Below, piece by piece: positions 62,815-64,000 of a stretch of DNA of 64,000 bases; within the stretch, counting starts at the first letter, position 1, and each line of letters starts with the position of its first letter. The notes below the pieces were generated by a model. That model ran no database searches, was not told the DNA's origin, and was given only the letters and a program-made list of their open reading frames with translations. This DNA is from Paracyclopina nana. Taxonomy: Eukaryota > Arthropoda > Copepoda > Cyclopoida > Cyclopettidae. Where the stretch lies: assembly GCA_019096065.1 (NCBI GenBank), contig JAGUCH010000004.1:992001-1056000 (forward strand). Direction: 5' to 3'. A program made the translations under genes and the position numbers.

Positions 62815-64000
62815 ATGATGGAGGCTAACTTCAGCCAACCCGCGTCACCTCCTCCCAATGATATTGACGAGAGTCTGCTCATAACGGGTCCAGCAACACC
62901 TTGGATTGCCCCACCCACTGAAGAGGAAGAAGAAGATGTTGCTCAACAACAACAACAACATGGTGCTAATAAAATCCGGGCTCAGTTACCAAGCCAGTTT
63001 GTGCCGCCGCCTCCTCAAGGAATGTTCAACGCTCAGCGTTACCGCAATCCTAGTCCAGCCAGTCACCATTACAGGGGTGGACATGGGGCTAATACACGCT
63101 TTCAACGACCTCATCAGCAGCAGCGGCCTTTTGATGCACCTCTCGCCTCAGCTGTCAACAGCATGGCGTATTTCGATCAGGTTCGCGCGAGGATGCAAAT
63201 GCAGTACCGCAATACCGGAGTGCCTCAATTTGGAGCTGATCAGCACCACATGTTCATGCATCGGGCAGAGCGTCCAATGCTTCCTCCTCAACATCCCATG
63301 GGAATGCCGTCAATGTATGGAGCTTTTCCACAGCAGCGACCAGTTCATCCCAGATTTGCCAACCATCAAAATCAGTATTCTGGTTCAATGCAGGCATTTG
63401 AACGCCCTATGGCTGGGAATCCAGCATATGCAATGCCAACCGCAATTGGAGCTCCTCCGCAATTGCGACCATCATTTCCGGCGCCGACTTCCACTATTAC
63501 CTCGTCGCAGGTGTCCAATTCTCAGCACCAGCAGAGACACCCGGAGCCATACAATATGGTCGCGCAGCAACCATACCTGCAACAGCCCCCCGTAATTGCT
63601 ACCTCTGCCGCTAATCACCAATCAACTAATTTGCCAACTAATCCACTAACTCAAGCATTGCGCGAAAGTAACATTATTGATCCATCATCATCTGTTGTCA
63701 CAACCGAATCAATACCTCTGCAACCCCCTTCCTCAAGTGGGAAACTTGGTGGTGTTGAGCCCACAAATGTCAGCCAAACAAAGGAGGATGAAGTCGTTAT
63801 TCTTGCCAGTAGCAGTACAATAGTCAACCCAGAGGCCAGCTCAACTCAGCGTCTTAGGACAGGCCTGTCTGCCATTAAAAATGCCCTTTTGAAAACCAGA
63901 CTGAAGACTGAGCCCGTTTCTAGTCCCCCGCCAACTATAACCAATGCAGTCACTGTTGAAGATGATGATGACATCACCTTCGTTGGAATTGTGCAATCTC
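62815..64000 (+). CDS. Unknown Gln/Pro/Met-rich protein, 3' end outside window
   Basis: Open frame from ATGATGGAG without a stop to the end of the window, at least 395 codons. Starts MMEANFSQPASPPPNDIDES. It has an EEEEEDVAQQQQQH stretch and a long low-complexity part rich in Gln, Pro, Met, His and Ala (for example MGMPSMYGAFPQQRPVHPRF), then Ser/Thr-rich sequence. The end visible here is EDDDDITFVGIVQ, and a Lys-Thr-Glu-Pro motif (LKTEPV) resembles a SUMO site. I do not recognise a domain. The composition suggests a transcriptional or RNA-associated regulator, which is only an inference. Codon-consistent and on the same strand as D2HGDH. Confidence 0.6.
   Translation, partial: MMEANFSQPASPPPNDIDESLLITGPATPWIAPPTEEEEEDVAQQQQQHGANKIRAQLPSQFVPPPPQGMFNAQRYRNPSPASHHYRGGHGANTRFQRPHQQQRPFDAPLASAVNSMAYFDQVRARMQMQYRNTGVPQFGADQHHMFMHRAERPMLPPQHPMGMPSMYGAFPQQRPVHPRFANHQNQYSGSMQAFERPMAGNPAYAMPTAIGAPPQLRPSFPAPTSTITSSQVSNSQHQQRHPEPYNMVAQQPYLQQPPVIATSAANHQSTNLPTNPLTQALRESNIIDPSSSVVTTESIPLQPPSSSGKLGGVEPTNVSQTKEDEVVILASSSTIVNPEASSTQRLRTGLSAIKNALLKTRLKTEPVSSPPPTITNAVTVEDDDDITFVGIVQS

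Noticed and set aside
62906..63595. 229-codon ORF starting MPHPLKRKKK
   Set aside because: Shifted-frame shadow of the longer Gln/Pro-rich frame that starts at 62815 and stays open to the window end.

Overview
This is a compact arthropod nuclear genome window. The evidence is a chitin-binding cuticular protein, a lola-type BTB gene with alternative zinc-finger ends, many 50-65 nt spliceosomal introns, an intron-containing tRNA-Leu(CAA) and several DNA transposons. Two same-strand gene pairs have very short spacers that end in a strong 3' splice site at the downstream start codon. That is the pattern expected of spliced-leader operons, so a non-insect lineage such as a crustacean is plausible, but I cannot name the species. 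All exon joins were worked out by hand from splice signals and reading phase.

Layout. 0-10 kb: partial cuticular protein (-), brambleberry-like nuclear-fusion protein (-), divergent mitochondrial GatA/QRSL1 (+), a clan-2-like P450 (+) with a decayed copy of its own 3' end, mitochondrial SHMT (+) and a tetraspanin (-). 10-12.3 kb: a 19-bp minisatellite interrupted by a MITE. 13-16 kb: STK11/LKB1 (+), ANAPC15 (-), tRNA-Leu. 16.4-23 kb: a lola-like locus with one constant BTB exon followed by 13 intact alternative two-finger exons, all with the same splice phase, and four broken or truncated copies. 23-25 kb: duplicated blocks, foldback repeats and a 228-bp Harbinger-like MITE whose empty site survives nearby. 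25-30 kb: an SLC46-like transporter (-) and a membrane-anchored LNR-repeat protein (+) with a decayed tail.

30.65-38.42 kb is one 7.8-kb CACTA-type DNA transposon (ends CCCCACTAAGT) with two divergent spliced genes: a 963-residue transposase-like protein (-) and a 947-residue unknown basic/coiled-coil protein (+). 38.99-43.60 kb is a 4.6-kb non-autonomous hAT-type insertion with a perfect 8-bp target duplication, 147 bp from the VAMP7 start. 43.7-50.4 kb: VAMP7-MIC13 (+), a TMEM216-like protein (-), GIGYF (+). 51.7-54.3 kb: TTC4 and QTRT1 (-) with a 22-nt spacer. 57-61.5 kb: ALAD (+) and RERE/Atrophin (-). 61.9-64 kb: the 5' part of D2HGDH (+), then the open 5' part of an unknown Gln/Pro-rich gene (+) running off the window.

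Most genes are unrelated housekeeping functions. Genuine functional units are the lola-like alternative-exon array, the two-gene CACTA element and the two operon-like pairs.
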